A DNA stretch of 64,000 nt from contig NZ_JAQQGN010000007.1 in NCBI RefSeq assembly GCF_028550595.1, positions 120,468 to 184,467 on the forward strand, written 5' to 3'. A model generated the notes under the pieces. That model was not told the DNA's origin. It saw nothing but the letters and a program-made list of their open reading frames with translations, and searched no databases. This DNA is from Luteimonas sp. BLCC-B24 (GTDB taxonomy: Bacteria > Pseudomonadota > Gammaproteobacteria > Xanthomonadales > Xanthomonadaceae). This document shows, one piece after another, positions 1 through 8,689 of the stretch. The position numbers and the translations under genes are program-made. Each line of letters opens with the position of its first letter. Position 1 is the first letter of the stretch.

Positions 1-817
1 CGAGTGGATCGGTGTTGGTGCGATGATGTGCGAGGGACGATACATCCCAAAGACTTTCCATCAGCACGATATGGATGTTCCGCTTCGGAGGCTGCGCGAG
101 CGGCTGCCAAGGCTGCAGCGGGAGTTTCTCGATCTCGGCCCGCGTCGGGCCCTCGCGCTCGGCATAGCGATCGAGCCAGTCCTGCGCCAGATAGAGAATC
201 GGGCCCCGTCCCTTCAAGAAAGCGATCGGATCTTCGTTCTGGCTGAGTTTGACGACCTCGCCGTCGTACATTTCATGCGACGGCAGGCCGACCGGCAATG
301 CGACCTCGGCCACGGATGAGGACGCGCGCAGGGCTGATGGAATTGCAGCGATGTAGCCAGCGGCCAAGAGCACCGAAAGCAGCGTTCCTGCGCGAATCCT
401 CAACATCCACGCAAGGAGAGCGAAGAAACCGCCTATCAGGGCGATCGCCACGGCGAGACGCCGACCGCTCAACGTATTGAGCAGGACAGGCAGAGCCTGC
501 AGATCCTGGAACGACAGCGGCATCCGCATCATTGCGATCTTCAGCGGGTTGCCCAGCATGAGGATGCCGGCCAGCACGATGCAAAGCACAGCGCCCCAGT
601 GGAAGCTGCGAAACGAGGGCCCCAAAGCGATCAGTACCGGCGAAAGAAGCAAGCCCGTGGCAATCGTGGCTGCGGCCGTGTAAGTAAAGTCGAAATAGTA
701 GTGTGCTATCACTGCCATCAGGCCGCAGAGAGCCAGGCTCAAGAAAGCGTTGGCGCCTGCAAGCAACACGCATCGCGGCAGACGACTACGCGGTTGCGCG
801 GCCGGATTTACGTCCAT
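1..817 (-). CDS. LtaS/OpgB-like membrane sulfatase, 3' truncated by window edge
   Basis: The frame stays open from an ATG at 817 to the window start, giving 272 residues of an incomplete protein. The N-terminal half holds about four to five hydrophobic membrane segments (roughly residues 14-36, 48-66, 70-88, 112-130, 136-152). A soluble part follows, and NIHIVLMESLWD (about residues 250-261) matches the start of the alkaline-phosphatase/sulfatase fold in LTA synthase and phosphoglycerol transferase (OpgB) families, where the N-terminal membrane block anchors a periplasmic catalytic domain. The metal ligands downstream lie outside the window. Inferred role: transfer of phosphoglycerol or phosphoethanolamine-type groups to periplasmic or surface glycans. 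The family is fairly secure; the substrate is unknown. Confidence 0.75.
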   Translation of the reverse strand, partial: MDVNPAAQPRSRLPRCVLLAGANAFLSLALCGLMAVIAHYYFDFTYTAAATIATGLLLSPVLIALGPSFRSFHWGAVLCIVLAGILMLGNPLKIAMMRMPLSFQDLQALPVLLNTLSGRRLAVAIALIGGFFALLAWMLRIRAGTLLSVLLAAGYIAAIPSALRASSSVAEVALPVGLPSHEMYDGEVVKLSQNEDPIAFLKGRGPILYLAQDWLDRYAEREGPTRAEIEKLPLQPWQPLAQPPKRNIHIVLMESLWDVSSLAHHRTNTDPL

Positions 818-891
818 CTGGTTACACGTCCATGATCAGGCGGTCCGTTGCGCAGTGCTGCCGCTGCGCAAGTACTCTCCAAACGCGTTGT

Positions 892-1350
892 TCACTCGAC
901 GTTGAAAGTCACCGCGTCGCTACGGATATGCTTGCCAGCGGCATCACTGAGGCGGATCTCCAGCGCATACGCGCCAGGTGTCGTCAGGACCGTAGTGGAC
1001 ACCGCGCCAGTGACTGTGGAGCCCGAAACCGCGCGATTCGCCAGCAGTTCGCCGTCCAGCCACAGTGACGCGTCGGTATTTTCGAGGCTGCGGTCGGCCG
1101 ATGCCCAGATGTTGACCGCTGGCCCGCCTTCATCGCTCTGTACAGGAATCGACTGCGGTCCGAAGTTCGCAATCTGCAGGCCATCGAGACTTGTATGGGA
1201 TGCGGCGTCCTCTTCGGCGCTTTGCGGAGTTGGTGCCGTTGTGGGCGCCGCATTGACGACATCCCCGTCCGAAGGCTTGCAGGCGGCCAATGCCAGACCA
1301 CTGAAAATGATGACGAAAACGAATCGACTCTTGAGCGTGTGAATGCACAT
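892..1350 (-). CDS. Putative lipoprotein of unknown function
   Basis: 152 residues from an ATG at 1350; the open frame extends further upstream, but this start gives a clean lipoprotein signal. The N-terminus MCIHTLKSRF plus a hydrophobic core ending LALAAC is a type II (lipoprotein) signal with Cys near residue 24, followed by a Pro/Ala/Thr-rich linker. The rest resembles a small beta-sandwich (LWLDGELLANR...GAYALEIRLSDAAG), like Ig-like domains in bacterial surface proteins, but I do not recognise a named family. It lies 74 bp upstream of the sulfatase gene on the same strand, so the two may be co-transcribed. Probably membrane-anchored in the periplasm or outer membrane. Confidence 0.6.
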   Translation of the reverse strand: MCIHTLKSRFVFVIIFSGLALAACKPSDGDVVNAAPTTAPTPQSAEEDAASHTSLDGLQIANFGPQSIPVQSDEGGPAVNIWASADRSLENTDASLWLDGELLANRAVSGSTVTGAVSTTVLTTPGAYALEIRLSDAAGKHIRSDAVTFNVE

Positions 1351-1485
1351 GTTTTTAGGCGCGGACGATTGGAAACGGGAGCTGACACTGACGGTCGGAA
1401 TGGCCATGAGAGCGAACAGGCCATTGGCTTTTTTGGGTGGCTCCGGGATATTGGTGGTCCTGACGCCGGAGGTGATTTTACATAT

Positions 1486-1950
1486 ATGTTGCAAATTCGT
1501 GAAATTAGAGTAGCGTCCGGCGCGCGTGCGGCAGTGGTGTTTCTGATGGCGCTCCCGCTGCTTGTGACAGCGTGTCAAAGGCCGCCGGCCGACCCATCAG
1601 GGGTTGGGTATCAGGTGGTTGACGAAACAACGTCCCTGGATGGCTGTGTGATCTGCGTCGTGGCCGCCCCGCGCGCGCGCTGCACCGATGCCACCGAGGC
1701 CGCCGAGCTGCGATGGAATGTGCCTGCAGGCTTGCGGCAGGGACACAGCGTGGCCATCGAGATCGAACGTCAGGCGGGCGCGCGTGAAGTCGTGGCGCGC
1801 GGCGGCTTCAGCGGCCACGTCCTGCTGCGGCAAGCCGTTTCACCCGGCGATCGGATCCGTGTCGTGGGTGCGGCGGATGCCGCACCTCTGCTGCAAACGG
1901 ATGTCGACACATCTAAGGGATGTGAGATCCAGACGCCTGGCTCAGGGTGA
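1486..1950 (+). CDS. Putative small lipoprotein
   Basis: 154 residues from an ATG at 1486. The open frame runs further upstream, but this start places a signal peptide (MALPLLVTAC, lipobox Cys near residue 30) at the N-terminus and has AGGTGA-like bases about 14 nt upstream. The mature part has several Cys (GCVICVV, RC, GC) and a segment ELRWNVPAGLRQGHSVAIEI that reads as beta strands. No family recognised. It is divergent from the preceding lipoprotein gene and its end overlaps the convergent membrane-protein gene by 9 bp. Confidence 0.5.
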   Translation: MLQIREIRVASGARAAVVFLMALPLLVTACQRPPADPSGVGYQVVDETTSLDGCVICVVAAPRARCTDATEAAELRWNVPAGLRQGHSVAIEIERQAGAREVVARGGFSGHVLLRQAVSPGDRIRVVGAADAAPLLQTDVDTSKGCEIQTPGSG

Positions 1951-3441
1951 GCCATCAGGGGCAGGCACAAGCTCCACAGGCCCCGCCGGTTCTGCCAGAC
2001 GCTCCATCGCATAGCGGCTGCGCATCGTCTCCGAGAACGCATTGAGACGATGCTCGCGCAGCAACTCGATGGAGCGGATCCGCTCGTCGCGTCCGGCCTC
2101 GCAGATCACCAGGATGGGCGCGCACGACACAGGGCGCAGCGCCGGCGCCTTGCCCAGCAGGATCATCTGTCGCCCGAGGGTATTCCCGTAGGCCTGCACA
2201 TAGGGCGCGGCGTTCCAGGTCGCCTTCGACAGCGGCACCTGGACGAGGATGATGCCGGCCAGCATCGCGCTGAGCAGTGCGGTCTGCATCCTGCCCCAGT
2301 GACGGCGATCACTGCCGGCCGACATGAGCGCCAGAGCCACGGTGCCCAGTTGATAGAGCATGACGTAGCGTGGCTGGAAGATGTAGTCAGGCCCGAACGT
2401 GGGCACGCGGCTGATGATGATGCCGGCAGTGGCGCCATAACAGAACAGCATCAGGCTGACCGCCAGGAACTGGGTGCGATTCCAGCTGTCGCGCAGGGCC
2501 CGCAGCCAGAACCAGGCATGCGCGGCAATCACAAGCAGACCGAGCAACTGGTGCGCCGGATCCGCAAGGACCGGCAGCAGCCTGGCCGCACCGCGGTCCA
2601 CCACCGACTGCGCCGCCACCGACACCATCATCTGCAGCAGGGGCCGCCACCCCGCGTCCAGCATTGCGGTCAGCGGCGCCGCGGCCGGTGTTCCAAGGCC
2701 TGGATGCAGGTGCGCGAGACTGAGCCAGCGGTAGAGCGCGACGGTGACCAGCAGCAGCACCAGCAGGGCCAGTGCGCTGCGCCAACCCCGGAAGCGCAGT
2801 TTCGCTTCGCGCAGCATGACGGCGCATGCGACGGCGAGGACACAGATCAGGCCGCTGCCGTCCTGGGTGAACACCACCAGCGGCGCGATCAGGAGCACGG
2901 GGAGCCAGCGGTCACGTTCGATGACCTGCCAAGCGGCGATTGCCAGCGCGCACATGGCCAGTGGACCCAGGTAGCCCAGCGTGACCAGCGACCAGTTGAA
3001 GACCATGCCGCTGCTGAGCGAGACGAAACTCGCCGCACTTGCGACCATCGGCAGGATCCACCAGCGCCCTGCGCCCGACGCCAGGTTGTCGCGGGCTGCC
3101 ACCCACAGCATCAGGCCCCAGGCGATCGCCGCGAAGCCGAGTCCGACGTAGGCTTCGATGACGAAATCCAGGTCGAAATACTCGGCGTTCCAGATCAGCA
3201 GGAGTTTCTGGATGGGCTGCGCGTGGTCGTCCGTACTGCGCTTGAGGTAAAGATCCTGCAGGCCGATGCCGCCGGTGTAGTACTTGTGCAGAAACGCGTC
3301 CACGAAGTACCACCCGTCCGAGGTCACGAACGGGATGGTCGCCTGCGAGATGTAGAGTGCGGCGTTGGCGAACGCGAGACCTGCAAGCGCCACGACCAGG
3401 AACATCGCACCCCGAGGCGGGAATCGTGGCCGCGTATGCAT
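1942..3441 (-). CDS. Polytopic membrane protein, candidate GT-C-type glycosyltransferase
   Basis: 499 residues from an ATG at 3441, 4 nt after the stop of the transaminase gene and last in a ten-gene operon. About ten or more hydrophobic segments are visible. After the first membrane helix (residues 12-30) comes a loop with SDGWYF (41-46) and DDH (71-73); an acidic motif in the first outward loop is typical of GT-C polyprenyl-phosphate-sugar transferases. The open frame extends upstream to 3831 but that part overlaps the transaminase gene. With a GtrB-like transferase and an SMR-like transporter in the same operon, the inferred role is final periplasmic transfer of a lipid-linked sugar onto a surface glycan. 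No family name is certain; a polymerase-like role is the alternative. Confidence 0.6.
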   Translation of the reverse strand: MHTRPRFPPRGAMFLVVALAGLAFANAALYISQATIPFVTSDGWYFVDAFLHKYYTGGIGLQDLYLKRSTDDHAQPIQKLLLIWNAEYFDLDFVIEAYVGLGFAAIAWGLMLWVAARDNLASGAGRWWILPMVASAASFVSLSSGMVFNWSLVTLGYLGPLAMCALAIAAWQVIERDRWLPVLLIAPLVVFTQDGSGLICVLAVACAVMLREAKLRFRGWRSALALLVLLLVTVALYRWLSLAHLHPGLGTPAAAPLTAMLDAGWRPLLQMMVSVAAQSVVDRGAARLLPVLADPAHQLLGLLVIAAHAWFWLRALRDSWNRTQFLAVSLMLFCYGATAGIIISRVPTFGPDYIFQPRYVMLYQLGTVALALMSAGSDRRHWGRMQTALLSAMLAGIILVQVPLSKATWNAAPYVQAYGNTLGRQMILLGKAPALRPVSCAPILVICEAGRDERIRSIELLREHRLNAFSETMRSRYAMERLAEPAGPVELVPAPDGSP

Positions 3442-3445
3442 GTTG

Positions 3446-4573
3446 TCAACCCGCCAGCGCAACGTCGGCAGCAGCGAAGATCTCGGGGAAATGCGCTTCC
3501 ATTCCCAGCCAGAACGGCATCCGGACGACGCGATCGCTGATGTCGTCCGTGACTGCCATCGTCGAGCCGGTCCGCCCGTTCTCGCGTCCAGCCGGCGACG
3601 AATGGAGTGGGATGTAATGGAACACGGCCTGCACACCCTGCTGGCGGAGCGATTGGATGAACTGCGTGCGCGCCTCCAGCGAAGGAAGCAGCAGGTAGTA
3701 CATGTGCGCGTTGTGCACGCAGTCGGCGGGGATGGTGGGGCGGACAAGCCGGCCTTCGGCCTCGTGGCGCGCTGCCCAGTCCTGATAGCGGTCCCAGATG
3801 GCGAGGCGACGCTGGTTGATGAGGTCGGCATCCTCCAGCTGGGCGCTCAGGAACGCGGCCGTGATCTCGCCGGGCAGGAAGGAAGACCCGACATCCACCC
3901 AGGTGTACTTGTCGACCTGCCCGCGGAAGAACCTGCTGCGATTGGTGCCCTTCTCGCGCAGGATCTCGGCGCGCTCGGCGAAATGGGCATCCCTGCACAG
4001 CAGGGCGCCGCCTTCCCCGGAAATGATGTTCTTGGTTTCGTGGAAGCTCAGCGCGCCCAGCGCACCGATCGTCCCGAGCGGGCGGCCCTTGTAACTCGAC
4101 AGGATCGCCTGCGCCGCATCTTCGACGATCGCCAGCCCATGACGGGACGCGATGTCCGACAGCGTGTCCATCTCGCACGCAACGCCGGCGTAATGCACCA
4201 CACAGATCGCACGCGTGCGCTCGGTGATGGCGGCTTCCACCAGTCGCTCGTCGAGGTTCAGGGTGTCCGGGCGCACATCGACGAACACCGGGACGGCCCC
4301 GCGCAGGACGAAGGCGTTGGCTGTGGAGACGAACGTGTACGAGGGCATGATGACCTCGTCTCCGGGCTGCAGGTCGAGCAGCAGCGCGGACATCTCCAGC
4401 GCGGCGGTGCAGCTGTGCGTCAGCAGCGCGCGCGCCGCGCCGGTGCGCTGTTCGAGCAGTGCATGGCACCGCTTGGTGAACTGGCCGTCCCCGGACAGGT
4501 GGCCGTTCGCATGCGCCTGGGCGATGTGCGACAGCTCACGCCCGGTCATGAAAGGTTTGTTGAAGGGAATCAA
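3446..4573 (-). CDS. wecE: dTDP-4-dehydro-6-deoxyglucose transaminase (WecE/RffA family)
   Basis: PLP enzyme of the DegT/DnrJ/EryC1 class that aminates dTDP-4-keto-6-deoxyglucose to dTDP-Fuc4N. It matches Enterobacteriaceae WecE throughout: GDEVIMPSYTFVSTANAFVL (71-90), VHYAGVACEMDT (126-137), EDAAQ (151-155) and SFHETKN with the PLP lysine at residue 181, the same number as in E. coli if translation starts at the TTG at 4573 (IPFN follows). GCGAGG lies 6-11 nt upstream of that TTG; the longer ATG frame from 4636 would overlap the upstream gene. Length 375 residues, family usual 376. The substrate would come from RmlA and RmlB encoded at 13605-15550. Confidence 0.88.
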   Translation of the reverse strand: MIPFNKPFMTGRELSHIAQAHANGHLSGDGQFTKRCHALLEQRTGAARALLTHSCTAALEMSALLLDLQPGDEVIMPSYTFVSTANAFVLRGAVPVFVDVRPDTLNLDERLVEAAITERTRAICVVHYAGVACEMDTLSDIASRHGLAIVEDAAQAILSSYKGRPLGTIGALGALSFHETKNIISGEGGALLCRDAHFAERAEILREKGTNRSRFFRGQVDKYTWVDVGSSFLPGEITAAFLSAQLEDADLINQRRLAIWDRYQDWAARHEAEGRLVRPTIPADCVHNAHMYYLLLPSLEARTQFIQSLRQQGVQAVFHYIPLHSSPAGRENGRTGSTMAVTDDISDRVVRMPFWLGMEAHFPEIFAAADVALAG

Positions 4574-4604
4574 GTGGGCCTCGCGGTAATTGGCATAAGG
4601 TGGA

Positions 4605-4970
4605 TCAGGTAGCGGACCGCGACAGCACGACCACACCCAGCATGATGATCAGCGTGCCCGCGATCTTGTAGCTGTCCAGCTGCTCACGGAACAGCACGAC
4701 CGCGAGCAGGGCGACCAGGAAAAAGTTGATCGCCATGTAGGGATAGGCGCGGCTGATGGGCATCTTGCTGATGGCCGCCATCCAGCACAGCGATGCGCCG
4801 AAAGCGGCCGCGAATGCAGAAATCACCCACGGCTTGAGCAGGAGCTGCAGCAGGTTCAACGGTTGCAGCGGCGCGGCAATCAGATGCCCATGAACGCCGA
4901 CCTGCCACTTGAGGATCAGCTGGCCGTACACCGTCAGCAGGATGGTGAGTCCGATGAAAACGTAGCTCAT
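4605..4970 (-). CDS. SMR/EamA-like small transporter (ArnE/F-type flippase candidate)
   Basis: 121 residues with four predicted membrane helices (about 3-20, 43-62, 72-90, 98-117), the size and layout of small-multidrug-resistance proteins and of ArnE/ArnF, which flip undecaprenyl-phosphate-aminoarabinose. The sequence YPYMAINFFLVALLAVVLFREQL is typical of the last two EamA-type helices. It starts 4 nt after the luxC stop (4975) and sits 31 nt before wecE. In this operon flipping a polyprenyl-phosphate-linked amino sugar is the natural inference; drug export would be the alternative. Confidence 0.7.
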   Translation of the reverse strand: MSYVFIGLTILLTVYGQLILKWQVGVHGHLIAAPLQPLNLLQLLLKPWVISAFAAAFGASLCWMAAISKMPISRAYPYMAINFFLVALLAVVLFREQLDSYKIAGTLIIMLGVVVLSRSAT

Positions 4971-4974
4971 GTCG

Positions 4975-6198
4975 TCACATCCCCGGCAGCGTGATCTTGC
5001 GGGTCAGGACATCCAGCAGGTCGGTGCCGTCCCAGACCGGGTGGAAATCCAAGGCGCGGCCGAACGGCACGATGCGGTCCAACGCCCGGTTGCCCAACTG
5101 TGCCAGCAAACCCGTCAGCGCCGCGCGCGTAAAGCCGTGCTGCACCAGGGTCTGGTCACGGTCGTCGAGCTGCGGGGCAAGTGCGGCGAGGGAATCGAGA
5201 CGCACGTTGACCACAAGCCCATGTCCGCTCTGAAGCGCCCGCAGCTCGCCATCGGCGCGGCCGGCCCCGAGGGTCAGGGGATAGCTGTCCAGCGCACTGT
5301 CGCCGTGGACGCCGGGCGACAGGGCGGCCATCAGATGCGCGTCGGTCAACCGGGCCATCAATGCCGCGGGCTCGTCCTCGACCTGATGCGAGAGCGACCG
5401 CACCTTGGGCCAGAACCGGCCCAGCGCGGTCTCGATGGTGTTCTGCGACCCGACCCAGTACAGGGTACGGGGCGAGGAGCAGGCCTGCTGGCCGAACCAC
5501 AGCACGTCGTTGATGAAGCGGTGTGCCAGCTGGTCGAGTTCCGCATCGGTCGCGGCCGCGACCGTCGCGGCGTCGATGGCGGCCACGCCGAAGCGGTCGG
5601 GGAACGCCAGCTCCAGCGCGAGGGGCGCCAGTGGAAGCGACCGGATCTTGGCAACCGTCGAATCCCCGCCCCAGATGATCCGCGCTTGGCAGTTGCGGGA
5701 CACGAGCGTGGTCACCGCGTCGTCATGCGGATACGTGAGTAGCACGCTGCGCTGCAGGACCTCGCCGTGCACGCCCTCGGCGCGCATGGCGCTCAGGATC
5801 GAGATCAGGGCTTCGCGCTGGCCACTCGGCTTCTGTGAAAGGCGGGCCACATTGCGGTTGCCCGCGAGCACCGACATCAGCCAGGTGTAGGCGAACAGGA
5901 CATCGACATTGGCCGGTGCGAGGTGGAACACCAGCCCGCGGGCCAGCAGATACTCGTTGCCGGGCGTCTCGACGCGCCGCGCAAGTTGCTCTTGGGCCGC
6001 GGGTCGGAACCAGTGCGCAAGCGTGGCCAGCTCGGGGTGTTCACGCAGCATCGGCAGCGCGAACACGCGGCGGGCGAAATCGGTGACGAACGCCCGTGCC
6101 TGCGCGCTGAAAGGCGGAAGCGGCGCGAGCTCGGACAGTCCTGCCAGCAGGGTGTCGAGCGGTGCGTCGTCGTGGACGGAAAACAGGATCCGGGTCAT
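4975..6198 (-). CDS. luxC: Acyl-CoA/acyl-ACP reductase, LuxC family
   Basis: 407 residues resembling the LuxC fatty-acyl reductase family (aldehyde-dehydrogenase-like fold). The active-site region reads WFGQQACSSPRTLYWVG with the acyl-accepting cysteine at residue 240. An NTP/NAD-region TYPHDDAVTTLVS and IWGGDSTVAKIR lies in the middle. LuxC reduces an activated acyl group, handed over by LuxE, to an aldehyde using NADPH. The ATG overlaps the luxE stop by 4 nt (ATGA), so the pair is translationally coupled. No luxAB is present, so the role is not luminescence; in this sugar operon it may act on an acyl group destined for an amino sugar. Confidence 0.82.
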   Translation of the reverse strand: MTRILFSVHDDAPLDTLLAGLSELAPLPPFSAQARAFVTDFARRVFALPMLREHPELATLAHWFRPAAQEQLARRVETPGNEYLLARGLVFHLAPANVDVLFAYTWLMSVLAGNRNVARLSQKPSGQREALISILSAMRAEGVHGEVLQRSVLLTYPHDDAVTTLVSRNCQARIIWGGDSTVAKIRSLPLAPLALELAFPDRFGVAAIDAATVAAATDAELDQLAHRFINDVLWFGQQACSSPRTLYWVGSQNTIETALGRFWPKVRSLSHQVEDEPAALMARLTDAHLMAALSPGVHGDSALDSYPLTLGAGRADGELRALQSGHGLVVNVRLDSLAALAPQLDDRDQTLVQHGFTRAALTGLLAQLGNRALDRIVPFGRALDFHPVWDGTDLLDVLTRKITLPGM

Positions 6199-7298
6199 GC
6201 GCTGGGTACCGTCCGGGTATCACTGCAGCCGCGGACTTCGACATTCTTGAGGCGGCCAAGGACACTGAAGTGCTTGCCGAGCCGCCCGCAGGGGCAGTCG
6301 TCTTCGCCGTGCACGATGCCGAGATCCTCGGTGAGCAGGCTATGGCCGGGGTAGCTTCCCGGCAGCAGGCTCAACACCTGCAGTGCGCCCTCCTGTCCGT
6401 CGGCTGCGGGCGCGAGGGTCTGCAGGTCGCGAACGATGACATCTGCATAGGCGGGCGCGTGGAGGTGGCCTTGCTCGCACTCGAAGAAGATCGAGCCGAC
6501 CTGTTCGACCATCCCGTAGTAGTTGTGCACCCGCTCGATACCGAAGACGCCTGCGAGCGCAGCCTTGTAGGCCGTGTTGTCGACCTTCTGCTCTTCCATC
6601 TTCTTCCAGCCGCCACCATGCACCAGCATGCTGCCGGGCGGGAATCGGAGGTCGATGCCATCACGCTGTGCGGCCTGGACGAACGATTGCCAGACGATGA
6701 AGGTGAAGCCGAACAGGAGCACGGGTTCGTCGGGGGCCTTGGCCAGCCATTCGGCCAAGGCGCGCCAGTCGGGCTGCAGGTCCTCGTCGAGCAGATACAG
6801 GTGGTCGCGCCCGAAGTTGGAGAAGCCAAGAATCCCGGCCGCGCGCGCATTGAACCGGCTGCGGTCGCGCAGGAAGCTTGCGTCGTCGACCACAAGCATG
6901 CGCATCCGCCGGTTGCCGGCGAAGTGCGAAAAAATGCGGGTGAGCGCACGCGTCTGCGCGCGCGCCGTGTCGGCGTCGAGAAAGATGCGCGAGACGGCCG
7001 CGCCGGTCGTGCCGCTGGAGACCAGCGTCCGCGATACCTGATCGTCCGGGATGCTCTTCAGGTCGATCTGCTTGAACAGACGCACCGGCAGCCAGGGCAA
7101 TGCTTCCAGGTCGTTGGCATCTCCGCTCCGCCACAGGGCGTCGAGCATGGCCGAATAGGGTGCGCACCGCGCATGGTGGAAGCGGGTGAGCGATTGCAGG
7201 CCCTGCAACAACCACGCGCGTTTGGCGTCGCGGTCGAGACCGAATACGTCGATGTCGAGCGCACCCGCCACCGGTGATGCTTCCGGACTCGCGCTCAT
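6195..7298 (-). CDS. luxE: Acyl-protein synthetase, LuxE family
   Basis: 367 residues. LuxE enzymes activate a carboxylic acid with ATP and pass the acyl group through an internal cysteine to LuxC. Visible hallmarks: SSGTTG (the AMP-binding loop of the PaaK/LuxE superfamily) at about residues 93-98, LLFGFTFIVWQ, HGGGWKKMEEQKV, YYGMVEQVGSIFFEC, and a C-terminal block CPCGRLG...EVRGCSD containing the Cys cluster where the family carries its acyl-accepting residue. Length is normal. Start overlaps the stop of the upstream AMP-ligase gene by 4 nt, and its end overlaps luxC by 4 nt. Confidence 0.83.
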   Translation of the reverse strand: MSASPEASPVAGALDIDVFGLDRDAKRAWLLQGLQSLTRFHHARCAPYSAMLDALWRSGDANDLEALPWLPVRLFKQIDLKSIPDDQVSRTLVSSGTTGAAVSRIFLDADTARAQTRALTRIFSHFAGNRRMRMLVVDDASFLRDRSRFNARAAGILGFSNFGRDHLYLLDEDLQPDWRALAEWLAKAPDEPVLLFGFTFIVWQSFVQAAQRDGIDLRFPPGSMLVHGGGWKKMEEQKVDNTAYKAALAGVFGIERVHNYYGMVEQVGSIFFECEQGHLHAPAYADVIVRDLQTLAPAADGQEGALQVLSLLPGSYPGHSLLTEDLGIVHGEDDCPCGRLGKHFSVLGRLKNVEVRGCSDTRTVPSA

Positions 7299-8689
7299 CT
7301 GTGATTACCCTCCGAGGCCAGCCGCAGCAGCGACTGGTAATCGACCTTGCCGCTCGCCATCAGGGGAAGCGCCTCCAATTGAACGCAGCGCACCAGGCCG
7401 CCAAAGATCTTGTAACGGGCCTGCAGAAGCTTGCGGACTTCGTCCTGTGGGACGGGGATGTCGCCATTGAACACCACCAGGTCGTCGTCACTGCCCGAGC
7501 ATGCGATCTGGCTTGCGAATCGGGTCGAGAGCATGGCCTCGACCTCATCCAGATTGATGCGATTGCCGGACAGTTTCAGGAACCGCTTGGCGCGACCGAC
7601 AATGTAGAAGTAGCCCTCGTCGTCCATGCGGGCCAGGTCGCCGGTCTGCAGACGGCCCTGCAGTGCGTCGGCGTCGGCCAGCTCCGCGCGGCTGCCGGCG
7701 TAGCCCATCATGACGTTGGGGCCCTCGTAAACCAGCTCACCGCTGTCCGCATCGATACGCATGCGGCCGCCCGGCACCGGGATGCCGATGCTGCCGACCT
7801 TGTCCAGCAGGCGATCGGCGGGGACGTAGCTGATCCGTGGCGACGCTTCGGTCTGCCCGTACATGACGAAAAACTGCAGGCCATGCGCGCGGGCGGACTC
7901 GCCGAAGTGGTGGACCAGCTCGTCGCGCAGGCGCCCACCGGCCTGGGTCAGCATGCGCAGCTTCGGCAGCGCCAGACGCGCCAGTCCGATCCGTCGCAGC
8001 ATCTCGTAGGTGGCCGGCACGCCGGAAAGCGAAGTGACGGAATGGGCGCGCGCCGCTTCCCAGAATTCGCGCGTCATCAGGCTGTCTTCGGTCAGCACGA
8101 CACACCCGCCGCAGCCGAGGTGACTGTTGAGGATGGACATGCCGAACGAGTACGCCAGCGGCAGCGTGGTGATGGCGCGGTCGTCAGCGACCAGACCGAG
8201 GTAGGACACGATCGACCCGGCGTTGGCTGCCAGGCCGTGCGCAGACAGGCGGACCAACTTCGATGAGCCCGTGCTGCCCGATGTGCTGAGCAACAGGGCC
8301 AAGTCGGCATGCGGTGCCTCGTGCAGGGCATCGCCGTCGCGGACGTGGATGCCCAGCTGGCCCGCGACATGGCGGGTCGTGTAGCCGGCAGGGGCGGGGC
8401 CGGGCAGTGCAAGCCAATCGGGCGCGTACTGCGCGATCAGCGATGCGAGCAGGTCGGGCGCGAGATCGGCCTGCACAAGCAAGGGGACCTGCCGTGCGCT
8501 GCGTAACGCACCGAGATACAGCGCGACCGCTTCGATCGTACTGGGCATCGAGAGAATGCCCATTCCGCGCCCGGCCGGCAGCCAGCTTGCGAGGCTGTCG
8601 GAAAGCTCGGCCAGATCGTCATAGCGGATCTGGCGCGACCCCTGGACCAGGGCCATGCGTTCGCCGTGCGGTAACTGCCAGAACTCCAC
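7295..8689 (-). CDS. AMP-dependent acyl/aryl ligase (ANL superfamily)
   Basis: 464 residues, slightly short for an acyl-CoA synthetase. Motifs in order: STSGSTGSSKLVRLS (P-loop), YGQTEASPRIS, TGDLARMDDEGYFYIVGRAKRFLKLSGNRI (hinge region) and ASGKVDYQSL with the C-terminal catalytic lysine. Such enzymes adenylate a carboxylate and transfer it to CoA or a carrier protein. An ACP gene lies two genes upstream in the same operon, so loading of that ACP is a reasonable inference. The gene abuts the SDR gene (0 nt gap) and overlaps luxE by 4 nt. Confidence 0.82.
   Translation of the reverse strand: MEFWQLPHGERMALVQGSRQIRYDDLAELSDSLASWLPAGRGMGILSMPSTIEAVALYLGALRSARQVPLLVQADLAPDLLASLIAQYAPDWLALPGPAPAGYTTRHVAGQLGIHVRDGDALHEAPHADLALLLSTSGSTGSSKLVRLSAHGLAANAGSIVSYLGLVADDRAITTLPLAYSFGMSILNSHLGCGGCVVLTEDSLMTREFWEAARAHSVTSLSGVPATYEMLRRIGLARLALPKLRMLTQAGGRLRDELVHHFGESARAHGLQFFVMYGQTEASPRISYVPADRLLDKVGSIGIPVPGGRMRIDADSGELVYEGPNVMMGYAGSRAELADADALQGRLQTGDLARMDDEGYFYIVGRAKRFLKLSGNRINLDEVEAMLSTRFASQIACSGSDDDLVVFNGDIPVPQDEVRKLLQARYKIFGGLVRCVQLEALPLMASGKVDYQSLLRLASEGNHR

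Noticed and set aside
2050..3540. 496-residue plus-strand open frame
   Set aside because: Gln/His/Arg-rich antisense of the polytopic membrane protein; no hydrophobic segments or motifs.
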